From: Hyphomicrobium_A sp965243865
GTDB lineage: Bacteria; Pseudomonadota; Alphaproteobacteria; Rhizobiales; Hyphomicrobiaceae
Assembly (NCBI RefSeq): GCF_965243865.1
Contig: NZ_OZ251603.1
Span: 1,550,001 to 1,614,000, forward strand
Length of the DNA stretch: 64,000 nucleotides
Reading direction: 5' to 3'
The notes below the pieces were generated by a model. The model ran no database searches. It was not told the DNA's origin and saw nothing but the letters and a program-made list of their open reading frames with translations. The position numbers were made by a program, and so were the translations under genes. Below are positions 44,768 to 53,756 of this stretch, one piece after another; the stretch's first letter is position 1; each line of letters opens with the position of its first letter.

Positions 44768-46366
44768 ATGAGCAAGCAAAAGAAAGATCAGCGGCCGACG
44801 CCGCGCCTCCCGCGCGGTCTGCGCGACATCGAGGCCACCGAGCTGCGCCAGCAGCAGGCGATGCTGTCGAAGATCCGCGAGGTGTATGAGCGCTACGGCT
44901 TCGAACCGCTCGAGACGCCGGTCTTTGAATACACCGACGCTCTCGGCAAATTCCTCCCCGACCAGGACCGCCCCAACGCCGGCGTGTTCTCGCTCCAGGA
45001 CGAGGACGAGCAATGGATGAGCCTGCGCTACGATCTCACCGCGCCGCTCGCCCGCTACGTCGCCCAGCACTTCCAGTTTCTGCCGAAGCCCTTCCGCCGT
45101 TACGCGGTCGGCAGCGTCTTCCGCAACGAAAAGCCCGGCCCCGGACGCTTCCGCCAGTTCACCCAGTTCGATGCCGATACCGTCGGCGCTGAAAGCGTCG
45201 CCGCCGACGCCGAAATGCTGATGCTCGCCGCCGACACGCTCGAAGCCCTGGGCCTGAAGGGCAACTACGTCATTAAAGTCAATAATCGAAAGATATTAGA
45301 TGGCTATCGCGAGGCTGTCGGCCTAGACGGCCACCACAACGATGCACGTTGGCTCATTGTCATGCGCGCATTAGACAAATTCGACCGGTTGGGACGAGAA
45401 GGTGTCGAGTTGCTACTTGGAAAGGGTCGCAAAGATGAGAGTGGCGATTTCACTCCGGGTGCCGAACTCGATGATGCTTCGATACTGCGCCTGGGCCAAT
45501 TGTTGACGCTTCGCGGCCACGCTAATTTTCAGCAGGCCGGCCCGGCAGCCAAATTCAATCCTCTCCTGAGTACCGGAGCGCACGATGCTCTGGTCGAGAG
45601 GACGCTCACGTCAACTATCGCATCCGCACTCCGCCACCACGTGGAGAAGGTGCAACATCGCGATCTTCGCGAAATTGCAGTTCTCGAAGCAGGACTTCAG
45701 GAAATCGAGGGAATAGGCTCTATCCTTGACGCCGCAGGGTACGATGACGGCCGGGTAATTTTCGATCCATCCGTCGTCCGCGGCCTCGAGTATTACACGG
45801 GCCCCGTATTCGAGGCCGAGCTGACGTTCGAGGTGAAAGACGAAAAGGGCAACCCTGTCCGCTTCGGCTCCGTCGGCGGTGGCGGCCGCTACGACGACCT
45901 TGTCTCTCGCTTCACGGGCCAGAAGGTGCCGGCCACCGGCTTTTCCATCGGCGTCTCACGCCTCCAGGCCGCTCTCCTCGCCCTCCACAAGGACAAGGAA
46001 GCCGCACCCGACGGCCCCGTCATCGTCACCGTGATGGAGAAGGAGCGCCTCCCCGACTACCAGAGGATGGTTCAGGATCTGCGCGGCGCCGGCATCCGCG
46101 CCGAACTCTACCTCGGCAACCCCAAGAAGTTCGGCAAGCAGCTCGAATACGCCGACAAGCGTAACTCTCCCTGCGTCGTCATCCAGGGCTCCGACGAATA
46201 CGCCGCTGGACAGGTGACGCTGAAGGATCTCGTCGAGGGCGCCAAGGCCGCCGCGGCCATCAAGGACAACAAGGAGTGGAAGGAGCAGCGGCCCGCCCAG
46301 GTCACCGTGCCCGCCACCGACCTTATTACCGAAGTGCGCAAAATCCTGGCCCGCCACACCGGGTAG
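44768..46366 (+). CDS. hisS: Histidyl-tRNA synthetase
   Basis: Class II aminoacyl-tRNA synthetase, 532 residues. Motif 1 region (LPRGLRDIEATE...), motif 2 FRNEKPGPGRFRQFTQFD near residue 118, HisA motif GLEYYTGPVFE near 337, motif 3 GGGGRYDDL with GFSIGVSRL near 395, and the C-terminal anticodon-binding domain from about 410. Oddity: codons about 170-335, the insertion domain between motif 2 and HisA, use AAA, ATA, TTA, GGA and AAT freely. One line there (45361-45420) is 53% G+C against 65% in 45061-45120. The reading frame is intact. Confidence 0.95.
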   Translation: MSKQKKDQRPTPRLPRGLRDIEATELRQQQAMLSKIREVYERYGFEPLETPVFEYTDALGKFLPDQDRPNAGVFSLQDEDEQWMSLRYDLTAPLARYVAQHFQFLPKPFRRYAVGSVFRNEKPGPGRFRQFTQFDADTVGAESVAADAEMLMLAADTLEALGLKGNYVIKVNNRKILDGYREAVGLDGHHNDARWLIVMRALDKFDRLGREGVELLLGKGRKDESGDFTPGAELDDASILRLGQLLTLRGHANFQQAGPAAKFNPLLSTGAHDALVERTLTSTIASALRHHVEKVQHRDLREIAVLEAGLQEIEGIGSILDAAGYDDGRVIFDPSVVRGLEYYTGPVFEAELTFEVKDEKGNPVRFGSVGGGGRYDDLVSRFTGQKVPATGFSIGVSRLQAALLALHKDKEAAPDGPVIVTVMEKERLPDYQRMVQDLRGAGIRAELYLGNPKKFGKQLEYADKRNSPCVVIQGSDEYAAGQVTLKDLVEGAKAAAAIKDNKEWKEQRPAQVTVPATDLITEVRKILARHTG

Positions 46367-46453
46367 AAGCGTCGGCCCCCCGATCCGGAACTAGGCCCCG
46401 CACCGCCACATTTGCTCCCATCTCTGGCGGCAGCTAGGGTCTGCCGGGCAGCG

Positions 46454-47434
46454 ATGGACACGTGGGACATGCAGGCCGATACGACCACAGTGCAGCAAGG
46501 CACCCGAGTTGCGGATGCCCCGCATAACAACTGGGTGGACCTTTACGCCCCCAGGGCGATGCGCCCTTATTTGCGCCTCGCGCGCCTCGACCGCCCGATC
46601 GGCTTCTGGCTGCTGCTGCTGCCGTGCTGGTGGTCGGTCTGCCTCGCGGGCGTCAGCCTCAACCAGCCCTACCCGGACCCATGGCTGCTGACCCTGTTCG
46701 CCCTCGGCGCCCTCGCCATGCGCGCTTCCGGCTGCGCCTATAACGACTACGTCGACCGCAACTACGACGCACAGCTTCCGCGCACAGCCGGTCGCCCCAT
46801 CCCTTCGGGGCAGGTCACGCCCGCCGAGGCCTTGGCCTTCGCCACGCTCTGCGCCTTCGCCGGCATGCTGGTTCTGGTCCAGTTCAACGCGTTCACCATC
46901 AAGCTGGGGGCGGCATCGTTGTTCCTGGTTGCGCTCTATCCGTTCATGAAGCGCTTCACCCACTGGCCGCAGTTCATCCTCGGCCTGGCCTTCAACTGGG
47001 GCGCGCTGGTCGGCTGGACGGCCGTCACGGGCTCGCTCGGCCTCCCCGCGCTGTTGCTATACGCGGGCTCGGTCATGTGGACGATCGGCTACGACACGAT
47101 ATATGCCCATCAAGACCGCGAGGACGATCTTCTTCTCGGCCTGCGCTCCACTGCCATCCGCTTCGGCGACAACACCATGACCTGGGTCGGCGGCTTCTAT
47201 GCCGCCGCGGTCGTGCTTTGGCTGGCGGCCGGCTACATGGCCGGCACGCACCTGATTTTCTTTACCGCTGTGGTTCTGGCCTCTCTGCAGATGGCCTGGC
47301 AGGTAACGACGCTCAACATCAACGATGGCGACAATTGCCTGCGCCGCTTCCGCTCCAACCGCGACGTGGGTGTCGTCATTTTCATCGGCCTGGCCGCCGA
47401 CACGATCCTGTCGTGGATGGCGGGCCTCAGTTAA
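46454..47434 (+). CDS. ubiA: 4-hydroxybenzoate polyprenyltransferase
   Basis: Attaches the polyprenyl tail to 4-hydroxybenzoate in ubiquinone synthesis. 326 residues from the ATG at 46454 (an ATG at 46469 is also possible; no strong ribosome binding site). Seven to nine membrane helices. The two Asp-rich Mg-prenyl-diphosphate sites are NDYVDRNYD near residue 98 and DTIYAHQDREDD near residue 215; LDRPIGFWLLLLPCWWS is the family's N-terminal block. It is 87 nt after hisS. A 17-bp inverted repeat follows. Confidence 0.92.
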   Translation: MDTWDMQADTTTVQQGTRVADAPHNNWVDLYAPRAMRPYLRLARLDRPIGFWLLLLPCWWSVCLAGVSLNQPYPDPWLLTLFALGALAMRASGCAYNDYVDRNYDAQLPRTAGRPIPSGQVTPAEALAFATLCAFAGMLVLVQFNAFTIKLGAASLFLVALYPFMKRFTHWPQFILGLAFNWGALVGWTAVTGSLGLPALLLYAGSVMWTIGYDTIYAHQDREDDLLLGLRSTAIRFGDNTMTWVGGFYAAAVVLWLAAGYMAGTHLIFFTAVVLASLQMAWQVTTLNINDGDNCLRRFRSNRDVGVVIFIGLAADTILSWMAGLS

Positions 47435-47455
47435 GCATGTCGCAAACGTTAAGCA

Positions 47456-47494
47456 ATTTCGGCTTGAACCCGTGCCGCGGGTTCAAGCCGAAAT
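47456..47494. repeat. 17-bp perfect inverted repeat downstream of ubiA
   Basis: ATTTCGGCTTGAACCCG (47456-47472) and its exact complement (47478-47494) flank a 5-nt loop. It lies 22 nt after the ubiA stop and 176 nt before the next gene. The stem is long and ends in A/T at its base, but no T-run follows. It may be a terminator or a copy of an interspersed palindromic element. I found no second copy in this window. Confidence 0.75.
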
Positions 47495-47669
47495 GGGAAG
47501 CCTCGCCGTTGTCTTCAGAGCCAGCCGTCTTGTGCGACCGTGAAGGCAGAATGACACATCCGGCTTCCTGCCGCCTTAAAAGATAGCGTAAATTCGCCGT
47601 AACTTCGCGGCCTGTTCCGGCCGATGTTAGTAACTCATCATCAAAGCTTTGCACGGGGGATACCGCTTC

Positions 47670-47921
47670 ATGACTGACAAGACGCCGAAACAACTGCTGC
47701 ACCTCGTGTTCGGCGGCGAGCTGACATCGCTCGATAGCGTCGAGTTCCGCGACCTCAAGGATCTCGACATCGTCGGCGTCTACCCCAACTACGCCGAAGC
47801 GCACGCCGCCTGGAAAGCAGCCGCGCAGCGCACGGTCGACAACGCGATGATGCGTTACTTCGTCGTGCACATTCATCGCCTGCTAGAACCGGACGACGCA
47901 ATCGTGAAGGCGTCCTCGTGA
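47670..47921 (+). CDS. DUF4170 domain protein
   Basis: 83 residues, a small soluble alpha/beta protein found mainly in alphaproteobacteria beside lipid A/Kdo genes, as here. Recognisable block: LLHLVFGGELTSLDSVEFRDL, then DIVGVYPNYAEAHAAWKAAAQRTVDNAMMRYFVVH with LHRLL-type ending IHRLLEP. The frame is open seven codons further up, but the ATG at 47670 fits the family. Its TGA overlaps the exporter's GTG (GTGA). No biochemical role known. Confidence 0.88.
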   Translation: MTDKTPKQLLHLVFGGELTSLDSVEFRDLKDLDIVGVYPNYAEAHAAWKAAAQRTVDNAMMRYFVVHIHRLLEPDDAIVKASS

Positions 47922-49735
47922 AGCCGCGCCCAGCCACGCCAGGCAAAGGCAGCTCCGGCGCGCTCGGCCTCGACGCGCACAACCGCGGGCTGCTGCTGCG
48001 CTTCCTCAAAGAGTGGATCTATCCACGCTGGCGTGAGCTGGCGGCTGCCATGGTCCTCACCGCACTGCTGGCAGCCATCACCGGCGCTTACCCGATGATT
48101 ATCAAAGCGTCCTTCGACATGTTGATGAAGGACCAGTCCGGCATGTTGATCTACGTGCTGGGCGCCATCGTCGGGGCCACGATGCTGCGCAGTATCCTGC
48201 TCTACGCGCAGACCGTCGAAACCAGCCGCATTGTCATGCGCCTCACCACCGACATGCAGCGGCAGGCCTTCGCGCACCTGATGACCTCCGACTTCGGGCG
48301 CCTCGCCCGCGAAACCCCCGGGCGCCTCGTCTCCAAGCTGACCAACGACATCAGCTTCATCCAGACCGCAGCCCAGGCCGCGCTGAACACGGCAATCCGA
48401 GATTCGCTGACCATCGTGGCCCTCGTCGCTTCGATGATCTATCTCGATCCCGTGATGTCGCTGATCGTCCTTGGCATCTATCCCATCGCCGCGCTTCCCG
48501 TCGCGCATCTTTCGCAACGTCTGCGCCGCGTCGCCAAACGGACCCAGAACGAGCTCGGCGGCATGACCTCCCAGCTCACCGAGAAGCTGTCCGGCGCTCG
48601 CCTCATCAAATCGTTCCGCCTCGAAGATTACGCGACCGAGCAACTGAACAAGAACTTTGAGGACGTTTACGACCTGCGCATGAAGGCCGTGCGCAACCGC
48701 GCCCGCATAGATCCCCTGCTCGAGGCTCTCGGTGGCATCGCCGTCGCCGGCGTCATCGCCTTCGCCTATTGGCGCATCGCCAGCGGCATCTCGACCGTCG
48801 GCGACTTCATGGGCTTCATCACCGCGCTTCTGATGGCTTCCCAGCCCATCCGCGCGCTCGGTAACCTGTCCGGCCGCATCAACGAGGGTTTGGCCGCAGC
48901 CGAGAGCTATTACGACCTCATCGACGAAAAGCCCGCCATCGTCGACAAGCCGGACGCCAAACCCCTTGCCATCGACAAGGCGGCCATCCGCTTCGACCAC
49001 ATTTCGTTCGCCTACGACGCGGGCGATATCCAGGCCATCTCCGATTTCTCGATTACCGTGCCTGGGGGCAAGACGGTTGCGCTGGTCGGCCGCTCCGGCG
49101 CGGGCAAGTCGACCGTGCTTAACCTCGTGCCGCGCCTGTTCGACGTCGGCAGCGGCCGCATCACCATCGATGGCCAGGACATCCGCGACGTCACGCTGGC
49201 ATCGCTGCGCGACGCCATCTCTATCGTCTCTCAGGACGTCACCCTGTTCGACGACACCATCGGCGCCAACATCGCGCTCGGCCGTCTCGGCGCGCCGCAG
49301 GATGCCATCATCGCCGCTTCCCAAGCTGCCGCCGCGCATGAGTTCATTCTCGCCCAGCCCCAGGGCTACGCCACCGAGATCGGCGACCGCGGCCAGCGCC
49401 TTTCGGGCGGCCAGCGACAGCGTCTGGCCCTCGCACGCGCGATCCTCAAGGACGCACCGATCCTTCTGCTCGACGAGGCGACGAGCGCACTCGATACCGA
49501 GTCGGAGCGTCTCGTGCAGGAAGCCCTGGCGCGCTTCACCAAGAACCGGACGACCCTCGTCATCGCCCATCGCCTCTCGACGGTGCAGAACGCCGATCTG
49601 ATCTGCGTTATGGACGAAGGCACCATCGTCGAGACGGGCACCCACCGCGAGCTTCTGGCTGCAGACGGCTATTACGCGCGCCTCGTGCGTTCACAGGCGC
49701 TTACCGGCCCACTCCCCGTAGCCGAATTGACGTAG
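47918..49735 (+). CDS. msbA: Lipid A/LPS-type ABC exporter (MsbA-like)
   Basis: Half-transporter that flips lipid A-type glycolipids across the inner membrane. 605 residues starting at GTG 47918, coupled to DUF4170. Six-helix membrane domain (about 25-330) and one ATPase domain with Walker A GRSGAGKST (391-399), Q-loop, LSGGQRQRLALARA and Walker B ILLLDEATSALD. MsbA is assigned by context (next to waaA and lpxK); other exporter substrates cannot be excluded from sequence alone. Confidence 0.88.
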   Translation: MKPRPATPGKGSSGALGLDAHNRGLLLRFLKEWIYPRWRELAAAMVLTALLAAITGAYPMIIKASFDMLMKDQSGMLIYVLGAIVGATMLRSILLYAQTVETSRIVMRLTTDMQRQAFAHLMTSDFGRLARETPGRLVSKLTNDISFIQTAAQAALNTAIRDSLTIVALVASMIYLDPVMSLIVLGIYPIAALPVAHLSQRLRRVAKRTQNELGGMTSQLTEKLSGARLIKSFRLEDYATEQLNKNFEDVYDLRMKAVRNRARIDPLLEALGGIAVAGVIAFAYWRIASGISTVGDFMGFITALLMASQPIRALGNLSGRINEGLAAAESYYDLIDEKPAIVDKPDAKPLAIDKAAIRFDHISFAYDAGDIQAISDFSITVPGGKTVALVGRSGAGKSTVLNLVPRLFDVGSGRITIDGQDIRDVTLASLRDAISIVSQDVTLFDDTIGANIALGRLGAPQDAIIAASQAAAAHEFILAQPQGYATEIGDRGQRLSGGQRQRLALARAILKDAPILLLDEATSALDTESERLVQEALARFTKNRTTLVIAHRLSTVQNADLICVMDEGTIVETGTHRELLAADGYYARLVRSQALTGPLPVAELT

Positions 49736-49745
49736 CGAAGCGCTG

Positions 49746-50483
49746 CTACTCACGCACCAAGATGCTGTCGACGATCCGGTTCGCCCAGCCCTTGGAGCGG
49801 AACGTGTTGCGCAGCTCATCGGGATCGTAAACGGTATCGACCCATTCGAAGAACGGCATCGGCCGCACGGCGTTGTCCGCCAGATATCGCTCGAAGAAAT
49901 AGTCGAGGATACCAGTGTGCGCCTGTCGGATATGGCCGTACTTCAGCGAGAGCTCGCGCTTGGCCTCTTCCATCGGCACGCCCTCGTGAATGTGGCGATA
50001 CAGCACGCTCATGATGCCGGCCCGATCGGCGCCTGACTTGCAGTGCATCAGCACCGGATACTCGACCTCCTCGAAGAGCCGCTTGGCTCCCCACAGCTCT
50101 TCCCTGGTCGGCGCAGCGCGCGAACGCATCTGATAGTTGATCAGCTTCAGCCCGTGCCGCTTGCACGCGCGCCGCTCCAGCCAGTAGCCGCCGCACTCGC
50201 GCGGCCCCCTGAGGTTGATCACTGTGCGCACGCCCGCGCGCGCAAAGCGGCCGATTTGATGCGGCGCCGGCTGGGCCGAGCGCCAGGCGTTGGCTGACAT
50301 CCGATGGCTGTTCAGGTAGACCATCCGGAATATTCCGTGATCCACGAACAGCATATCGATGTAGGACGCAGGCGCCAGCGCCCGGTGCCGCAGCCACGAC
50401 GGCATGGCGCGCACAAACCGCTGGCGAGCCCCCCGTCCAACGCGCCGCCAGGAGCGTTTCGCCCGCTTCACCAATCCGGCCAT
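49746..50483 (-). CDS. Dual-specificity/tyrosine phosphatase-like protein in the lipid A cluster
   Basis: 245 residues if it starts at the ATG at 50483; a GTG at 50540 would add 19 residues, and the evidence is weak for both. The N-terminus is very basic (many Arg/Lys/Trp) and may bind membrane. The PTP signature HCKSGADRAG (CX5R) has its Cys near residue 148, preceded by INLRG and a possible general-acid region. The family covers protein-tyrosine phosphatases, but also lipid phosphatases. It lies opposite to, and between, the exporter and the WaaA fusion, suggesting envelope glycolipid or Kdo-phosphate related work (inference). Confidence 0.8.
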   Translation of the reverse strand: MAGLVKRAKRSWRRVGRGARQRFVRAMPSWLRHRALAPASYIDMLFVDHGIFRMVYLNSHRMSANAWRSAQPAPHQIGRFARAGVRTVINLRGPRECGGYWLERRACKRHGLKLINYQMRSRAAPTREELWGAKRLFEEVEYPVLMHCKSGADRAGIMSVLYRHIHEGVPMEEAKRELSLKYGHIRQAHTGILDYFFERYLADNAVRPMPFFEWVDTVYDPDELRNTFRSKGWANRIVDSILVRE

Positions 50484-50668
50484 TAACGTCCGCTGAAAAA
50501 AGTTAGGGGCGCGGGCCGCACGTAACTGGGCAACCACCAAAATTGTCGGTGTGTGCCCGAACGTCCCAGTTTGCCATCGCTAAATATTCGCTATAGGAAC
50601 CACCTGCAAGTGGTTCGCGGAGAACCGCTTGATTGACGAGGCGATCTGGCGCCGAGGCACCCTAGAGG

Positions 50669-52699
50669 ATGGCACGTTCGCCTGACACCACGCGCAGACT
50701 GAATCAACTCGCCGGCCGCGCTTTGGCCGGCATGATTTCGCTGGTCCGCCGGACCTCGAAGATCGTCTACGAGCCTGAAAACGCGCTCCAGAAGCTCGCT
50801 GTCGACCACCCGCTGATCGTCGCCGTCTGGCACGGCCAATTCATGCTGACGTCCGGCTTCCGCCCAGGGCCAGACGTCAAGGTCGCAGCCATGGTCGCCC
50901 GCCATGGCGATGCCGAGCTGATCGGCGCCGCCATGGAACGCCTCGGTGTGGAACTGATTCGCGGTGCCGGCGCCGGTGGCCGTCGCAAAGACCGCGGCGG
51001 CGTCCATGCCCTGCGGCAAGCTGTCCGCTCGCTGAAGGACGGCTATTCCCTCGTCATGACCGCGGACGTCCCGCCCGGCCCCGCCCGCCGCGCCGGCGAG
51101 GGCATCGTCACCATCGCTCGCCTGTCGGGCCGCCCGATCGTCCCGTGTGCCGTCGCCAGCTCCCGCTTCCGGTCGCTCGACACCTGGAGCCGCCTGACGA
51201 TCAACCTGCCCGGCTCCAAGATCGCGTACGTCGCGGGCGACCCCATCTGGGTCTCCGCCGACGCTGGCGAAACCGAGCTCGAGTTCGCCCGCCAGCAGGT
51301 GGAGCGGTCTCTCCACGCTGTCACCAAGCGTGCTTATCAGATCGTCGGCGCCGACATTCGCCGCGCAACGCCGCTGAGCCTGACCGATCCCGACGCACCG
51401 CCGGCCGATCCGGACTTCCGCCTCAAGGCGTACCGCACCACCATGAGCATGCTGCGCCCCTTTGCGCCGCTGATCCTCAAAGTGCGCGAACGCAGCGGCA
51501 AAGAAGATCCGCGCCGCCGCGGCGAGCGCCTCGGATATGCGAGCATCGCGCGCCCCACCGGCGTGCTGTGCTGGGTGCACGCCGCCAGCGTTGGCGAAAC
51601 CAATGCCGTGCTCCCCCTCATCGAAACGCTGAGTGCCGCACGCCCCGACCTCCACTTCTTGCTCACGACCGGGACCGTCACGTCCGCCGGCTTGGCCGAG
51701 CGCCGCCTCGGCCCCAACGCCGTGCATCAGTACGTACCGCTCGACGCTCCCGAGTACGCCGCGCGCTTCCTCGAACATTGGCGACCCGACCTTGCCGTGT
51801 TCACCGAATCCGAGATTTGGCCGTCGCTCATTCTCGAAACGTCTCGCCGCGAGATCCCCATAGCTCTCGTCAACGCGCGTCTATCGCATCGCAGCCGCCG
51901 CCGCTGGCAGCGCAACAAGTCGATGGCCGTACCGCTGTTCAGCCGCTTCAACATCATCCTGGCTCAAAACGACCGCATGGCGCTCGGCTTTTCCGCCCTC
52001 GGCGCACGCAACGTCGTCTCGGTCGGCAACCTGAAGATTGACGCCCCGCCGCCCCCGATCGACCTCAACGAACTTGAACGATTGAAAGCAGTGCTCGGCG
52101 ACCGTCCGGTGTTCGCGGCCGCCAGCACGCACGAAGGCGAAGAAGAAAGCATCGCCGTCGCCCATCGCGCGCTCGCACGCAGCTTCGAAGGGCTGTGCAC
52201 CATCATCGCGCCGCGCCACCCCGAGCGCGGCACCGCGCTCGCGGAAATGCTCAAGAATCTCGGCTTCACCGTTGCCCAGCGCTCCACCGGAGCCGTGCCA
52301 GGACCGCGCACCGAAATCTACATCGCCGACACCATCGGCGAACTCGGCACACTTTACGCGCTGGCGCCCATCGCTTTCATCGGCGGTTCGCTTGTTGAAC
52401 GCGGAGGGCAGAACCCAATCGAAGCCGTACGCCACGGCGCCGCCGTCCTCACCGGCCCCCACTGGCAGAATTTCCGCGATGCTTATCGCGCGCTCTTGCG
52501 TCACGGAGGCACCATCGAGGTGAAGTCGTCGGCCGACATCGCCGCCGCCGTCTTGAAGCTGCTCGACAACCCCGTCGAGCTGCAGAGCATGCGCGATGGC
52601 GCAACTCGCGCGCTCGACACGCTGTCCGGCGCCCTCGACAAAACCGTCGAAGCCCTGCTGCGCTACCTCCCAGACGAGAGATTGAAGCGTGCGTCTTGA
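50669..52699 (+). CDS. waaA: DUF374 acyltransferase-like domain fused to Kdo transferase (WaaA/KdtA)
   Basis: 676 residues, about 250 more than a normal Kdo transferase. Residues about 30-225 form a DUF374 (lysophospholipid acyltransferase-superfamily) domain: VAVWHGQFML (WHGQ at 54-57), MVARHGDAELI and TADVPPGPARRAGEG (131 on). Residues 226-250 are a linker. Residues 251-676 are a complete WaaA: GERLG with the likely catalytic Glu286, WVHAASVGE (302-310), ESEIWP, and the CMP-Kdo-binding GGSLVERGGQNPIE. WaaA moves Kdo from CMP-Kdo to the lipid A precursor at the inner membrane. In related bacteria DUF374 and waaA are separate neighbours. One frame, no internal stop. Confidence 0.93.
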   Translation: MARSPDTTRRLNQLAGRALAGMISLVRRTSKIVYEPENALQKLAVDHPLIVAVWHGQFMLTSGFRPGPDVKVAAMVARHGDAELIGAAMERLGVELIRGAGAGGRRKDRGGVHALRQAVRSLKDGYSLVMTADVPPGPARRAGEGIVTIARLSGRPIVPCAVASSRFRSLDTWSRLTINLPGSKIAYVAGDPIWVSADAGETELEFARQQVERSLHAVTKRAYQIVGADIRRATPLSLTDPDAPPADPDFRLKAYRTTMSMLRPFAPLILKVRERSGKEDPRRRGERLGYASIARPTGVLCWVHAASVGETNAVLPLIETLSAARPDLHFLLTTGTVTSAGLAERRLGPNAVHQYVPLDAPEYAARFLEHWRPDLAVFTESEIWPSLILETSRREIPIALVNARLSHRSRRRWQRNKSMAVPLFSRFNIILAQNDRMALGFSALGARNVVSVGNLKIDAPPPPIDLNELERLKAVLGDRPVFAAASTHEGEEESIAVAHRALARSFEGLCTIIAPRHPERGTALAEMLKNLGFTVAQRSTGAVPGPRTEIYIADTIGELGTLYALAPIAFIGGSLVERGGQNPIEAVRHGAAVLTGPHWQNFRDAYRALLRHGGTIEVKSSADIAAAVLKLLDNPVELQSMRDGATRALDTLSGALDKTVEALLRYLPDERLKRAS

Positions 52700-53756
52700 C
52701 GAGCCGTCCTGGTGGTACGGCGGCGCTGACGACATGCGCCAGCGCGCACTATTGCCGCTGAGCCGCATATACGGCTGGCTCGCTGAGCGCCGATATCTTC
52801 GCCACACACCATATCGCTCACGCCTGCCTGTCATCTGCGTCGGCAACTTCACCGCCGGCGGCACCGGCAAGACACCGCTGTCGCTCTTCATCGCCCGCCA
52901 TCTCATAGCCCGAGGCGAGCGCCCCGTGTTCCTGACGCGCGGGTATGGCGGACGCGAAACTGGCCCCGTGTGGGTCCAGAATGGCCCCGCCGCTGCGCGC
53001 AAATTCGGCGACGAGCCGCTGCTGCTCTCGGCCGTCGCCCCGACACTCGTCTCTCGGGACCGCCGCGCCGGCATCATCGCCATCGAACACCACAGCGAAG
53101 CGCCGAGCGTCGTCATCATGGACGACGGCCTGCAGAACGCATCGCTCGCCAAGGATCTCTCCATCGCGCTCGTTGACGGCAAGCGCGGCATCGGCAACGG
53201 CGAGGTGATACCCGCCGGCCCGTTGCGCGCACCGATCGATTTCCAGCTTGGTATCGTCGACGCCATCATCGTGCGCGATCCGCCCGACTCCGGCAGCGAT
53301 AACAGTGTGCTCGGCATCCTGCGCCAAGGCTTTCCCGGTCCGGTCCTTACCGCACACATTGTGCCCGCCGGTGACACCGCGTGGATCGCAAAGACGCCGC
53401 TGCTGGCCTTCTCCGGCATCGCCAATCCGCGCCGCTTCTATCGCCTGCTCGAGAAGCTGGGCGGCACGCTGGCCGACGTCGTCTCCTTCGCCGATCATCA
53501 TCAGTTCACCGCTGCCGATGCCACGAAACTCCTCGCGACGGCACGCAAGTCCGGCGCTCAACTCGTCACGACCGAGAAGGATTTCGCACGACTGTCAGGA
53601 AGCACAGCCCTGTCCGAACTGGCCGCGCAAACGCGCGTGCTGCCGATCGAGGTCAAGATCAGTGAAAAGGAATTGGGCCGCTTGGACTCGCTGATCGAGG
53701 CAGCCCTGAAGGGCTCATCGCGCCGTCATCGACCACCGCCAGCGACGCCGGCTTAA
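52689..53756 (+). CDS. lpxK: Tetraacyldisaccharide 4'-kinase
   Basis: Phosphorylates the 4' position of the lipid A disaccharide. 355 residues from a GTG at 52689 that overlaps the end of the waaA fusion by 11 nt. N-terminal membrane-associated helix (MRQRALLPLSRIYGWLAERR), P-loop AGGTGKTPLS near residue 57, then FLTRGYGG, ALVDGKRGIGNGEVIPAGPLR with the conserved nucleotide and metal residues, and SFADHHQFT near residue 270. All standard LpxK blocks. Its stop shares four bases (TTAA) with the convergent DUF2093 gene. Confidence 0.95.
   Translation: MRLDEPSWWYGGADDMRQRALLPLSRIYGWLAERRYLRHTPYRSRLPVICVGNFTAGGTGKTPLSLFIARHLIARGERPVFLTRGYGGRETGPVWVQNGPAAARKFGDEPLLLSAVAPTLVSRDRRAGIIAIEHHSEAPSVVIMDDGLQNASLAKDLSIALVDGKRGIGNGEVIPAGPLRAPIDFQLGIVDAIIVRDPPDSGSDNSVLGILRQGFPGPVLTAHIVPAGDTAWIAKTPLLAFSGIANPRRFYRLLEKLGGTLADVVSFADHHQFTAADATKLLATARKSGAQLVTTEKDFARLSGSTALSELAAQTRVLPIEVKISEKELGRLDSLIEAALKGSSRRHRPPPATPA

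Noticed and set aside
47873..49645. 590-codon open frame opposite the MsbA-like exporter
   Set aside because: Shadow of a long GC-rich gene; Walker and signature motifs are on the + strand.
51881..53425. 514-codon open frame opposite waaA/lpxK
   Set aside because: Covers two well-identified genes with coupled translation and shows no motif of its own.
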